NCBI GenBank assembly: GCA_028565635.1
Contig: JAOXYB010068722.1
Coordinates: 6,883-24,274 of the forward strand
Source of the DNA: Phoronis ovalis
Taxonomy: Eukaryota > Phoronida > Phoronidae
DNA length: 17,392 bases
Reading direction: 5' to 3'
Below are positions 7,741 to 17,315 of the stretch, piece after piece. Each line of letters opens with the position of its first letter. Within the stretch, counting starts at the first letter, position 1. The translations under genes and the position numbers were made by a program. The notes under the pieces are model-generated. The model was not told where the DNA came from. It ran no database searches and worked only from the letters and a program-made list of their open reading frames with translations.

Positions 7741-9859
7741 ATCTCCTAGGCTACTGTAAACTACCAACAGGTCATGTGTATTAGCAGTAGTTTCATAAAG
7801 GAAGCCATACATAGTAATAATAAGACTACTGTAACATAGTTAAGTGCCTTTGGTAATGACAACTCTATTTTTATGTTTTCTAATTCATTATGATATGAAT
7901 TTAAGGTAGGCAATCTTCTTACTTCTGTATTAAAAATTAATGAACTATTAATTATTACATGTTCATTGATTAAATTTAATAGTAGCCTATTAGTTAGATT
8001 ACCAAGTAAAGAGTTAAAAAGTCATTAGTCGAGATCGTGAATACTTCTCTAGTGTAGAATTGTATGCTCGCCTTGAAAAAGGTCTAGTTTTATATATTAC
8101 AATATTGTTGCAAGGATATCGACATCGGCAATGACTTTGGACTTATCCTGCGTTCTCAATTATGATTGACCTATATGATTATTTTGATTAACTTATTTTT
8201 GTCGCGGCCACGTCCAGGATTAATACAATTTGTCCGATCTGTTAATTCCCTGTAGATTCCCCGTTTGGATTCATAGTTGAACTTATGGGTAGTCTGCATC
8301 CTCGTGGAATTATCAACAGAATACAATGGAAATGTAACTTTTGTATGATTAAGAAAAATAAGTCTGAGTTTAATACAACATGTTTGTCCCGCTTTTATAC
8401 CGACTTGTACCTAATGTATCAAATTATTGTCCCGGATTATTATGAAATATTAAATGGGTAACAGCTTCTTAATTGAAACCTATGGCTTCTATGAGGAAAT
8501 TTGTTCAGATCAAAACCAGGAGCCAAACACCAGCAATAGTATCGATGACTTCATACGGCTTTATACTCTCTTAACATGTCTAGCTAGCTTTCTTAGACAG
8601 GCAAACAATAGCTAAACAGCCCCTAATAGTAACAGTTCACATACACTCACGTCTTCTTTTTGTATTATACTGTGTACACTATATGCAGCTTTTCATTCTG
8701 AGCTGTAAATTACGAGCCATTAAAGTAAATATAAACCATATATAATACTTTCTTTTGTTAGCTATTTCTACATTATTAAAATTGTTTGTAGCAATAAAGT
8801 TAATATTCTTCTAAAAGCTTAGAAAAAAACACGTTAAAAGAAATTTAAAATTTAGCCACCCTACTACAAACAACTAGACAGGAATTGTATACAAGTTATC
8901 CATGCGTGTAAAATTGAGAAATATAAAAATGTATATAAATGTACGGGGAAAATAGCATTAATGTTTTAACACACTTTTATTTTGAAGAAAGTACAGCGCC
9001 ATAATAATTCGTACGGTGTCTCTCAGAAACAAACAAGATATAATTTAAAATTTAATGTTTTAGAGTTGTTTAATTGAAATATTTAAGTTAACAAAAGTAA
9101 GCACTTTTACTTTCATGAAAACTAAATTCTATTATACTTTGTTTATTGAAAAAAAAAATTAATAAAAGTTAGTTCAAAATTATCGTTCAAAATAATGAAA
9201 ATAAAGCAAGTAGTAGAGTAAGGTAATTAAAGTATACTCCCTGGGAATACTGTTATTCGATATATAAATTATATGAGATTTGATCTGTCCAGTAAGCGAC
9301 ATTCGATCTGAGTGTGTGGATTATAGCCTAAGGCCTTGATTCATTTTCCTATAACTTGCATGTCGTAAAACATGCCTCGTCACATCTCCATTAGTGTCAT
9401 TAGACGTAGTGCATATACATAAAAATCGCAGTGCCGAGATATAATAACATATAATGACAAAATGAAGCTACTTTTATTTTCATTGTAATTTATTCCTGAC
9501 ATTATCTTCCAATTTATCGATATATAAGTAACATTTACTTATGATTATGTTAGTCGGTAGCAAACGTTATTTTCTGAAGTATGCTTCCCGAAAGGAGAGC
9601 TAAAAAGGTGCGTCATAAAACAATTGACGTGTGCATAAAGTATATAAACGATTTTTTATCCCTTTGTATTGTTCGTATTCAGAATAGATATATGATTTGA
9701 CACCAAATCGACAAAAATGTGTTATACTGATGTCTAAAAACTAAAAGACCATTTCATTTTTTAAGAATGAACTAACTTGTTCTCTTTGTAATGGTTTATC
9801 AACCTTTGCTGTATAAAAAAGATATAATTTGTATAATATTTTAACGTTTTGTTTTATAG

Positions 9860-11616
9860 GCATATTAACTGAAAGTGGCTAATCATGTTATCTATAATGG
9901 AACATTCTGCACCTAGTAGGAATAGCTTAGACAGCGTTTTACAAATTAATCCGTTTGGATTTGAATCTCAAACAAGTTTTGATGCAACGCAAACGCTGCT
10001 GACTCATAGAAGCGATAGTTTTATACAACGTTCCCCTCCCAAAGATAACGATATATGGAAAAGACCTCCACCAGATTTTAGGATTCAAGTTTATGAACCT
10101 AGACCCCCAAAAAGAAATGCTACAGAATCTATGCAGCCATGGAGATATGCAGATATATCCAAAAGTACAGAAATAGATATCAAACAACCTGTAGAAAAAA
10201 TTGAAAATCTTGAAAGTGCCTTACCAACGGTGTTACGCCCAAGAAGACCACCAAGTCCGAAGATCGTTACAACTGGTTTTAATATCCCAGGATCTTATGA
10301 TGCAAGAATATTATATGTTCAAAATGGAATGTACAAGCCAGGAATGTACCAGTCACCAAAACCACACGATTTCCGCGGGGTAGGTATTTTTATATTTTTT
10401 TCTAACATTATTTATCCTAATATAATTCCGGAGGTGAAACACATTATTTATTTAATACTTCTGCTTAGTGCAATAACAAACTGCTTTAGTGAAGTGCGTC
10501 CTTTGCAGAAATTCATTAAAAAATAAATGAGTGAAAATATAATTTATTTAATTAAACTTAAATTTTTCAGTATCCACCAATTCACACACTGGGATTACCA
10601 GAATTTGAAACGAGACATGAACATGATCCGTCAAACATAAAATTTAGAAGTCAACGAATAAATACAAGTGAGTTTTCTTATATTATATAATTCCGTTTCG
10701 TCTGTCAGAAATCTTGTAATATACCCAGGTCTAGCAGAACACGTCAAGAAATGATCATCTCGTTCAGGAGCGGTCTCAAGATTTAAGGTTTGGGCTTCGA
10801 ATTGCATATTATAGCATATTTAACTATTATAATTTTTTTCTTATGGGCCTTGTGAATGGAGTGGGTTCGATCGACACCCCTCCCTGAACCGCCAAGCTCT
10901 CTCTATGGGGCTGCAGCCGATCGAGGATTTAACGGAGGATTCATCCTTGTAGCCCCACCCCCCCCCGTTTATTCATTGAGCTCGAGACTGAGGACTGCTA
11001 GCTAGAAATAGTTATGTAGACAACACTAAACGTAGCGTCAGGCATGTACACTGCTTATATTATATTTGACAAATTGAACTGACTGGCTCTGATAGAACCC
11101 ACCCACTGACCAAAACAAACAAAATACGTGTAGAGGGCGGAATGCATATTTTTTTCTTTCAGTTCTGACCAAGCATCCTTTTGTTTATTTTCCAGTTTAT
11201 AATATGAAACAACCCAACCTACGGGATGTCTCTGGACGCCAAATGTCCAAACCAGCAACACCTAAACTTATGTGGGATCCTCAATTAATTCTTCCGAAAG
11301 GGCCATGGCCTACAAAGTCTATGGAAACCACAGTAAGTTATTGTAGTATTTTATAAAGAAAACTCCGGAGATTTTACATTGTCATTTATTGGGATATATT
11401 TACGTTACTTGCTTTAAAAGAGGTTTTCTTTTTTGCATATATTCGTTGCATTCTTTCCAGCGTCACCGTAGGAAAAATCGCTCAATACGAAGTGCTGTAA
11501 TGGATCGCGTGGAAGAAAAGTTGACTGCTCAATGGGCTAAAGAAAAGCTAGAAAAAGAACTTGAAAAACAGAAAAAAATGAAATATGAAAATGCAATTCT
11601 CAGTAGAAGATTTTGA
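9860..11616 (+). CDS. Uncharacterised basic proline-rich protein, 294 residues, four coding exons
   Basis: I do not recognise this family. Coding exons are 9885-10379, 10571-10667, 11196-11332 and 11461-11616, with donors GTAGGT, GTGAGT and GTAAGT and acceptors TTTTTCAG, TTTTCCAG and CTTTCCAG. Phases agree and the frame ends at TGA 11614-11616. The ATG at 9885 follows an in-frame TGA (9870-9872) and a probable 3' splice site (TTTTATAG, 9859), so 9860-9884 is 5' UTR and at least one upstream non-coding exon is expected. The protein has no signal peptide or membrane segment. It is rich in Pro, Arg and Lys (RPRRPPSPK, GMYKPGMYQSPKPHDF). Conserved-looking blocks are LGLPEFETRHEHDPSNIKF at about 172-190, MWDPQLILPKGPWPTK at 223-238, and RHRRK then MDRVEEKLTAQW in exon 4. 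The last 30 residues form a charged helix, probably a short coiled coil. Aromatic and proline spaced motifs of this kind occur in axonemal microtubule-associated proteins, so a ciliary role is a guess only. Confidence 0.85.
10668..11195 (+). other. Intron 2 of the 294-residue gene with a GC-richer repeat-like block
   Basis: This intron of 528 bp contains a block at about 10850-10980 that is much more GC-rich than its surroundings. The block has a GGCTGCAGCC palindrome, a tggggct...agcccca inverted repeat and a C-run. It looks like the remains of a short interspersed element, but I see no complete Pol III promoter, poly-A tail or target duplication. No coding potential is evident. Confidence 0.4.
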
Positions 11617-11971
11617 TTAACATTTTTAAATTAAAAAAATATGATGCTGTTTTGAACATTATTGAGAAATGATATAAGATATGTTACTGCCGGTAAACTG
11701 GGTTTGGCCTGCGTCTACATAATGACCAATCATAATGTGATTGTTATGCCCTGATCTTTGTGATTTTTTTTGTTTTAATTTCTGCATAATATCATAGACA
11801 ATGTCCTTTACAGTTTATCTTCACTTTTAGTAAGAAACGCTGCAGTCACTTGGTCATTATAAAATCCATGTGATACAATAGAAGTTCGTCCAGTAACATG
11901 CTTCTATACTAGTTTCCTTTTAAGACCTAGCAGATTGTAAAGAATGTAATCTTTTCCTCATGACCAAAGGA

Positions 11972-12162
11972 ATGTGTGCTCATACCCACAGTTAACTGTG
12001 TTCATAACCGGGGTTCATACCAACAGTAAACTATGCTCATATCAAATCCTGGGTTCATACCCACAGTTAACTATGCTCAAAACCTGGCCCGGGGTTCATA
12101 CATACCCACAGCAAACTATGCTCATAGCCTGGGTTCATACCCACGTACAGTAACTCCGATGA
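11972..12162. repeat. Degenerate minisatellite, about 36-48 bp unit, four to five copies
   Basis: Units are built on GGGTTCATACCCACAG followed by TTAACTATGCTCATAACC with variable spacing, at about 11975, 12012, 12051, 12095 and 12130. The ORF at 12033-12350 runs through these units and is an artefact of the repetition. The array lies 350 bp past the stop codon of the 294-residue gene, so it may be within its 3' UTR. Confidence 0.8.
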
Positions 12163-12623
12163 TATTTTTGCGCATAATCAAAATTGTACATAAATATGCA
12201 ATCAAAAACGTTTTAAGTAGTTTATTAACTATATATTGTTCTATCTACTGTTTACACGGAATTGCGAAATTTAATATATTGACGGCCAGGGCGCACGGTT
12301 TAATTAAGACAATGTGTGTGATTTATCTAATCCTGATTTCACGTATTTAATTTTATCTATTGATAATGTTTTGTGTGGTTTCTGTCATGTTTAATATGTT
12401 ATCATTTACATGTACAGTAGGTGCTTCTCAATTTAATGTTCCTACGAGATTATCTTACCTAATTACATCTAGTCCTTGATATTACTAACATCTCATAAGG
12501 TGAGAGATTATCGCGGAATAATTATTGCATGACTGTTGGTGAATATGAGGTTTACACGTTTTTGCAAAATTAATATTTAAATGTTATTGCTTGTCACTTT
12601 ATGCCTTTGCATTTCATGTTGAA

Positions 12624-12748
12624 AATAAATATTTAAAAAAAATATAAAATCATGCTTAACTTCTTTGATTTGCTATTTTGCCGTACTTTTAATATTCAAA
12701 TTTTAAATCATTACCGTGCTGTTTCATAAAGTTACTATTTTGAATAAA
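12624..12748 (+). promoter_or_regulatory. Candidate poly(A) signals for the 294-residue gene
   Basis: AATAAA occurs at 12624-12629 and again at 12743-12748. These are the first canonical hexamers I noticed downstream of the stop at 11616. If used, the 3' UTR would be about 1 kb and would include the minisatellite. Chance occurrence is quite possible in sequence this AT-rich. Confidence 0.3.
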
Positions 12749-12814
12749 TTCTTTCATTGTTTTATATCTTAGAGTTTATTTATATCCGTGTCCTACTTTA
12801 AACGAACGTCCAGC

Positions 12815-13716
12815 AGTGGTCTGCCCGGGGGTACTCAAGGATTTTTGACTACCGGATGTGCCGCGGAACCCAAAATTTTAGCTTGTGGTAGCAAACCCAA
12901 TCCAAATTTTAGGGTAGCAATCTAAATTTTGTGAAATATAAGGGTAGCAATCCAAAATTCTAAAATATTTGAGTATAGATAGCAATCCATTTTTTACCCT
13001 GGTTTTTACCTTAAAATTCTAGAAATACATAGCACGGGGCTCATCACGTTGGGTTATACAATAGGACGGTGTTACACATGAGAGCACCGAGGTATCTATA
13101 AATACCACTTCATGGCCGTCAGATGGGGGTGGGGTGCGTTGGGTGTGAACGCACCCCCTTTTGAAATGGGGGTAACCCGTGTAATGGTAACGCACCCCCC
13201 TTTGAAATGGGAGGACCATTAACGTAATGTTAACGCACCCCCTTTTGAAATAGTAAACGCACCCCCCCTTTGAAATAATAACTCGCTCCGTTTTGAATTG
13301 ACAGGGAGAAACGACCTTTTTTTTATTCTCAAAACAACAAAAACGCACCCCCCTTTTGAAAAAGTGTCTGACGGCCCTGCACTTGCCATATGGACACTTG
13401 ATATTATGCTGGCATGTAATCTAAATTTTGTGAAATATAAGGGTACACATTTTTTAATATTTGAGTATAGCTAGCACCCGCCCGCGAAAATTTATATAGG
13501 CCTATATGGATACAAACCTAAAATTAATTATTTGCGGTAAGCAGTGCCGGGGTAGCAATCCAAATTGTTGAATATCTTTACGGTAGCAATCCAAAAAAAA
13601 ATACAGTAAGAATTAATTAAGTCCCGGAATTAAGTATACATTCAATCCAAATCCAAATTTTCAACTCTGCTGCACACCCCCACCAAAAATAATTTAATCC
13701 CCCCCGGAGTGGTCTG
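12815..13716. mobile_element. Non-autonomous DNA element with C/G-rich ends and a perfect 9-bp target duplication
   Basis: AGTGGTCTG occurs at 12815-12823 and again at 13708-13716, directly outside an 884-bp insert that begins CCCGGGGGTACTC and ends TTAATCCCCCCCGG. The ends form a short G-rich inverted repeat. Nine-base target duplications are known for Mutator-like elements; the class assignment here is inference. The body holds degenerate copies of a GGGTAGCAATCCAAATTTT-type repeat on both flanks (about 12886-12990 and 13545-13600), a 149-bp segment also present at 14311-14459, and a nested element. No transposase is encoded. The minus-strand ORF at 13019-13348 arises from the nested repeats. 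Confidence 0.85.
13106..13384. mobile_element. Nested 269-bp inverted-repeat element with internal tandem repeats
   Basis: The insert at 13111-13379 begins CATGGCCGTCAGA and ends with the reverse complement of CAGGGCCGTCAGA, a 13-base inverted repeat with one mismatch. It is flanked by CACTT at 13106-13110 and 13380-13384. The related segment at 14311-14459 reads straight through with a single CACTT, proving the insertion boundaries. The inside holds five or six degenerate copies of AACGCACCCCCTTTTGAAAT. The CAGGG-type tip resembles hAT elements, but those usually make 8-bp duplications, so the superfamily is open. Confidence 0.88.
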
Positions 13717-14310
13717 AGTGCTTTATCAGCATATTTGTAATGTTTTAATTTCGTTGTTGAAAATCCAGTCACATGAAGGCTGATGAAATTATGGTAGGCC
13801 GGGATGATGAAACATTTCGCATTGATTTCGGGAGAGTGGGGGTTTATTAATTTAAAGAAAACTATAGGTTCAAAGCGGGCACGATGTCAGTAATTGTTTT
13901 TATGAAATGTAAACATTACGTTGTGTTCACAATCCCATTGTTGTTTGCCCCCCCCCGTTTCCTCACGTTTTCTCAACGTTTTCCCTACGTTGGTTAGTAT
14001 CAAATGTATTTACTAAACAAGTATGATGTGATGTGGCCATCAAGGTAATCAAAAGGTAAAGGTATCAATTCAACGGCAATTCAACTATCAGACCAGTCCT
14101 GCCGCCTACATCAGTCCTACAGCTTGAACAGTTACTGTTTTTAATATATTTAACGCTCTTTCCTTATAATACCAAATTACTTATGAAATGCAATCGAAAA
14201 ACACCAGAAAGGATCTTTAAAGCTCATTAATAAGTAGTTGTATAGCTTACACATTTGTTTCTGCTTCATTTGTTTGTGAATTTGTAATAAATATTTGGAG
14301 CGTCACTCGT
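13717..14310. other. Non-coding spacer, no feature seen
   Basis: About 600 bp without ORFs, RNA genes or clear repeats apart from a C9 run near 13950 followed by several CGTTTTC-like motifs. The interval separates the 884-bp element from its partial copy. Confidence 0.5.
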
Positions 14311-14459
14311 CCTAGTTTTTACCTTAAAATTGTAGAAATACATAGCACGGGGCTCATCACGTTGGGTTATAAAATAGGACGGAGTTACACATGAGAGCAC
14401 CGCGGTATCTATAAATAGCACTTGCCATATGAACACTCGACATTATGCTGGCATGTAAT
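14311..14459 (+). repeat. Second copy of a 149-bp segment found inside the 884-bp element
   Basis: This copy matches 12998-13110 plus 13385-13420, which also sum to 149 bp once the nested element and one CACTT are removed. Both copies contain TTTTTACCTTAAAAT, CATAGCACGGGGCTCATCAC, GAGAGCACCG and TTATGCTGGCATGTAAT, with about ten differences. It is the empty-site allele for the nested element, and is either an independent insertion of a small repeat or a fragment of a related element. Confidence 0.88.
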
Positions 14460-15000
14460 TAATCAGTGAGGTAAGTCGAGAAAGTTTGGGCTTTATAACT
14501 TTTAACTAAAAACTTGTTGAGTTGGTTATGGTATGCTTGGCAGTGACATGCCAGCGGCCCCGGCGATGGTACCGTTATTGGTATTAAACTTTTAAAAGTT
14601 AGATTTAGAATACCCTGGGATCTTCGATAGATGATGAAGGCCAGGACTGATCGAGGTCCCGCACTGAGGTATTGTGACATTGTGACAGTCACTGATTGAC
14701 ATACATACAACAATTTTTACTAGTTTTTGCTAAAATAAAATAGGATGTGATCGAATGAGTGCTCCTTAATTATGTCATGATGGCGGCTCATGAAAAGAAT
14801 GTAAGCCTACTTGCATTTTGACGGTAGCAGTTCGGGTCATACCATTATATCAGCAATGTATTTTAATAACATTTAACCAGTGTAATCCAGATATTTGGTA
14901 ATATATATAAATTGTTTGTTTAGAGTATTGTGGTGGAATTTGTAATTTGATATAGGCCTATCCCAATAAGTAACACTGGTAAAATCTCAATTAAAACCAT
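14460..15000. other. Non-coding interval, no gene seen
   Basis: It includes a somewhat GC-richer patch at about 14535-14700 that is open in one minus-strand frame (14459-14713) but shows no family feature. It may be an old repeat. A TATAGGCCTAT motif at 14953 also occurs near 13496. Confidence 0.4.
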
Positions 15001-16690
15001 TGTATAAATATGTTTTATTTCAAACCATAAAAAGTTCATACAAAAAAGAGAACAGTATTACAAAAAAAGATGATATAATGCCAAAGTAAACAATCTTAAA
15101 TAAACTAAGTGTGGACACTAAATACTTTTCTATCATTCTAATACAGAGATTTTCTCCAGTGTCTAAATAAGGGAGTAAGCAATCACTATGTGAATTATAA
15201 GAGGCTATAGAAAATCAAATTGTGGTGGTTCCAAATTCTGTGTTTAGCAAAGAAAGTGGGAATATTATAGAGCACAAGGTAGTACTAGTTTTAATAGTAC
15301 AAAAGTCTGTTCTGGAACATTGAAACTGAAGTAGACATAAGAAAAAAAAAAATAATGGAAGATAAAATCACTTGGCATCTGCATTAAAATCCAGTCAAAA
15401 AATTGTATAAAAATCAATAAAAACACTATCAATAGTACACAATCTTGCATCCATAGCACTCTTTTTTTGGTATTGTTTCTGGATTTTAACACCGACTACC
15501 AGTGGATAAAATGATTATAGATATGACTCAGTATTGTGACTGAGTTTAAGATATTCAAATCTCCATAAAATACGGTTCATTCATATCATTCAAGCAAATT
15601 GTACCTAATATCTTATCAAGCACATACTAACATAGGTTACTTAGTATATTTAGTAGTGATAAAAGTTATGATATACAATTAATTAATCGCCACAGTAATA
15701 GTTAGTAATATTTTCCTGATCACTGAGGATCTCATAGCAAGGCCTAAAAATGTATGTTTAAGGTGAGTAGGTAGCAAATTTATTTTATTTTAATTTTTTA
15801 TTGTTTTTAACCAAATCATGAAAGATGCCATGAAAAGAATAACAACACAGGTACTTGCTGAAAATTATGCAAAAAATAATGGTCAGGGGCTAAAATTAGG
15901 GTTGGTTGAACTACCAGAACCATACATTTTTTTCTGTTAAATTGGAATATCTGATTAAAAGATGTCATTTGTAATGTCACTTCACTACATGCTGTTGTTA
16001 TGCGTTTTGTCTACTTTTGAATGATTAACCCATAGCACAGCATGGCAGTGACAAAGTTATGATCTGCCAGGTGTGCAATTATTATTTTTCATAGCTATAC
16101 CTGAGTGAATTTCCCTGTTTGGACTGGGGTAACCTGTTTAATCTGTTAAAAATTGTCCAAAAAACTAATTTCCGGGTAATATCTTGACTATCTTGGTTGG
16201 TGTGTGATAGGTGAATTCTATAAAATTGTGTTTTAAAATCTCACATTTATTAATTATTTTGTTACTTTAACTGTGTTATGAATAGAATTTGTATGGTAGA
16301 AGTAGAACCTAGATGCAGATAAGATAATATGCACATAAATTCTTACATTATAAAAATGATTGTTTTTGGGTGAGGGAGGACATTGGCCTTCTTGGTTAAA
16401 TAAACATAGCATAAACATGTCAGTCAATGAACTATTAAGCAGTTTAACACAACAGTGCTATAAAAATTGATACTGAATACTTTTTAAACACAACATTGTT
16501 GGAACACACAACCAGAAGTTGCAAATGCATCTGTCAGCTGCTATTAGTTATAAATACATTGCAGTGTCATATAGTACTAGTAATATTACCTAGTACTAGC
16601 TAGCATTGTAGTTTCTGTCATGTAACTCAGATTAAAAGTTTTTACATAAAGTACAAGTGCATCCTTACAAACACCTGTGCATAAAACAAA
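15001..16690 (-). other. Possible 3' UTR of a minus-strand gene off the right edge
   Basis: AATAAA reads on the minus strand at 15019-15014, and the sequence to its right is non-coding, without transposon ends until 16709. That arrangement would suit the end of a long 3' UTR. No coding exon or splice signal supports it, so it may be plain intergenic DNA. Minus-strand ORFs at 15265-15492 and 16586-16795 have no protein-like composition. Confidence 0.2.
15818..15940 (+). pseudogene. 40-codon open stretch with protein-like composition, possible exon relic
   Basis: It reads MKDAMKRITTQVLAENYAKN then about 20 more residues (NGQGLKLGLVELPEPYIFFC) to a TAA at 15938-15940. The amphipathic first half and the balanced residue mix look more like a real domain fragment than the surrounding translations do. 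There is no clear acceptor in phase and no neighbouring exon. It is a chance ORF unless a protein search says otherwise. Confidence 0.15.
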
Positions 16691-17181
16691 ATTATTGATG
16701 CTTAAAAGGCCCGGGGGGGGGTCACTCAATATAAAGTGATGACAGGGATGCTCGGCGGTCAAATGGTCTATATTTCGGCACAGCGTCCAGGTCAAGGGGT
16801 GCTTTTTTTGCTATTTATTTTACCTTGTCCGGGTCAAGGGTCTGTCATCTAGTGCTATCTAACTCAAGATCTATCTCTCCGCTTTAAAGGGTACAGTTTT
16901 TCATAAATTTCAAAGAAACTGGCAAAGAAAGCGCCCGGGAAACTGCCTTAAAAGAACTTAAAACATCTACTTTAATAAAAATTACAGGGATATTTTCCCT
17001 TAAATTCTGGTCAAGGGTAGGTATTTTTCAGAATTCGTCTCCCGGGCAGGGATTTTTCATTTTTTTGTGCCTAGCATACCAGTATATAATCTTTTGGAGT
17101 GACCCCCCGGGGTAAAAAGCAGAATAAATGCAACAGGTTATAATTAGTACTTTTTTCAGTTGTATTTTATAAGGTCTTAAG
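16688..17181 (+). repeat. Left copy of a local direct duplication, split by the inserted element
   Basis: Without the insert it consists of 16688-16708 plus 17119-17181: AAATTATTGATGC, TAAAAG, AATAAATGCAACAGGTTA, and TTTTTTCAGTTGTATTTTAT followed by AAGGTCTT. The same order occurs uninterrupted in the right copy. Confidence 0.85.
16702..17119. mobile_element. C/G-ended inverted-repeat element inserted in one copy of a local duplication
   Basis: The insert at about 16709-17112 begins GCCCGGGGGGGGGTCACTC and ends GAGTGACCCCCCGGGG, so the tips are inverted repeats of about 16 bp differing only in G-run length. The flanks TTAAAAG (16702-16708) and TAAAAAG (17113-17119) look like a diverged target duplication. 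The empty counterpart at 17235-17315 reads GCGTAAAAGATG without the insert. The body contains repeated GGTCAAGGG and CCCGGG-type motifs and no transposase. Tip similarity (CCCGGGGG, then ACTC) relates it to the 884-bp element. Confidence 0.88.
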
Positions 17182-17234
17182 ATACACTGAAATGTATAAT
17201 TTAAAAACTTTGCAATACCAGTATATCCTTCAGA

Positions 17235-17315
17235 AATTATTGATGCGTAAAAGATGTAATAAATGCATCAGGTTAATAACTAGTACGTTTTTCAGTTGTA
17301 TTTTATAAAGTCTTG
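17235..17315 (+). repeat. Right, uninterrupted copy of the local duplication (empty site)
   Basis: It reads AAATTATTGATGC, GTAAAAG, AATAAATGCATCAGGTTAAT, and TTTTTCAGTTGTATTTTATA then AAGTCTTGAG. It aligns to the left copy with around ten substitutions and one large gap that corresponds exactly to the inserted element. Confidence 0.85.

Larger units (their letters stand above)
6674..9859. other. Intergenic region between divergent genes, no gene seen
   Basis: About 3.2 kb of AT-rich sequence between the CLCA start (leftward) and the first visible exon of the 294-residue gene (rightward). It should hold the CLCA promoter near 6700-6800, where a TATAAT-like box reads on the minus strand at 6750-6745, and the promoter and 5' UTR exon of the other gene. 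The only longer ORF, at 6753-6992, has no start context, splice pattern or family feature. I see no tRNA, no tandem array and no recognisable transposon here. Confidence 0.6.

Noticed and set aside
8482-8574. Small plus-strand ORF of 30 codons
   Set aside because: This length is expected by chance and nothing around it supports a gene.
10380-10526. C-terminal extension of the first exon of the 294-residue gene up to a stop at 10524-10526
   Set aside because: The extension becomes hydrophobic and AT-rich directly after a GTAGGT donor, while exons 2-4 continue the frame and composition; it is intron read-through.
10780-10830. tRNA-like or SINE-like box near a TTCGAATTGC sequence in intron 2
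   Set aside because: No cloverleaf can be folded and no box A is present at the right distance.
12033-12350. Plus-strand ORF of 105 codons
   Set aside because: It is created by the minisatellite units, not by a gene.
13019-13348. Minus-strand ORF of 109 codons with repeated QRG motifs
   Set aside because: Its repeated residues come from the tandem C-run units of the nested element.
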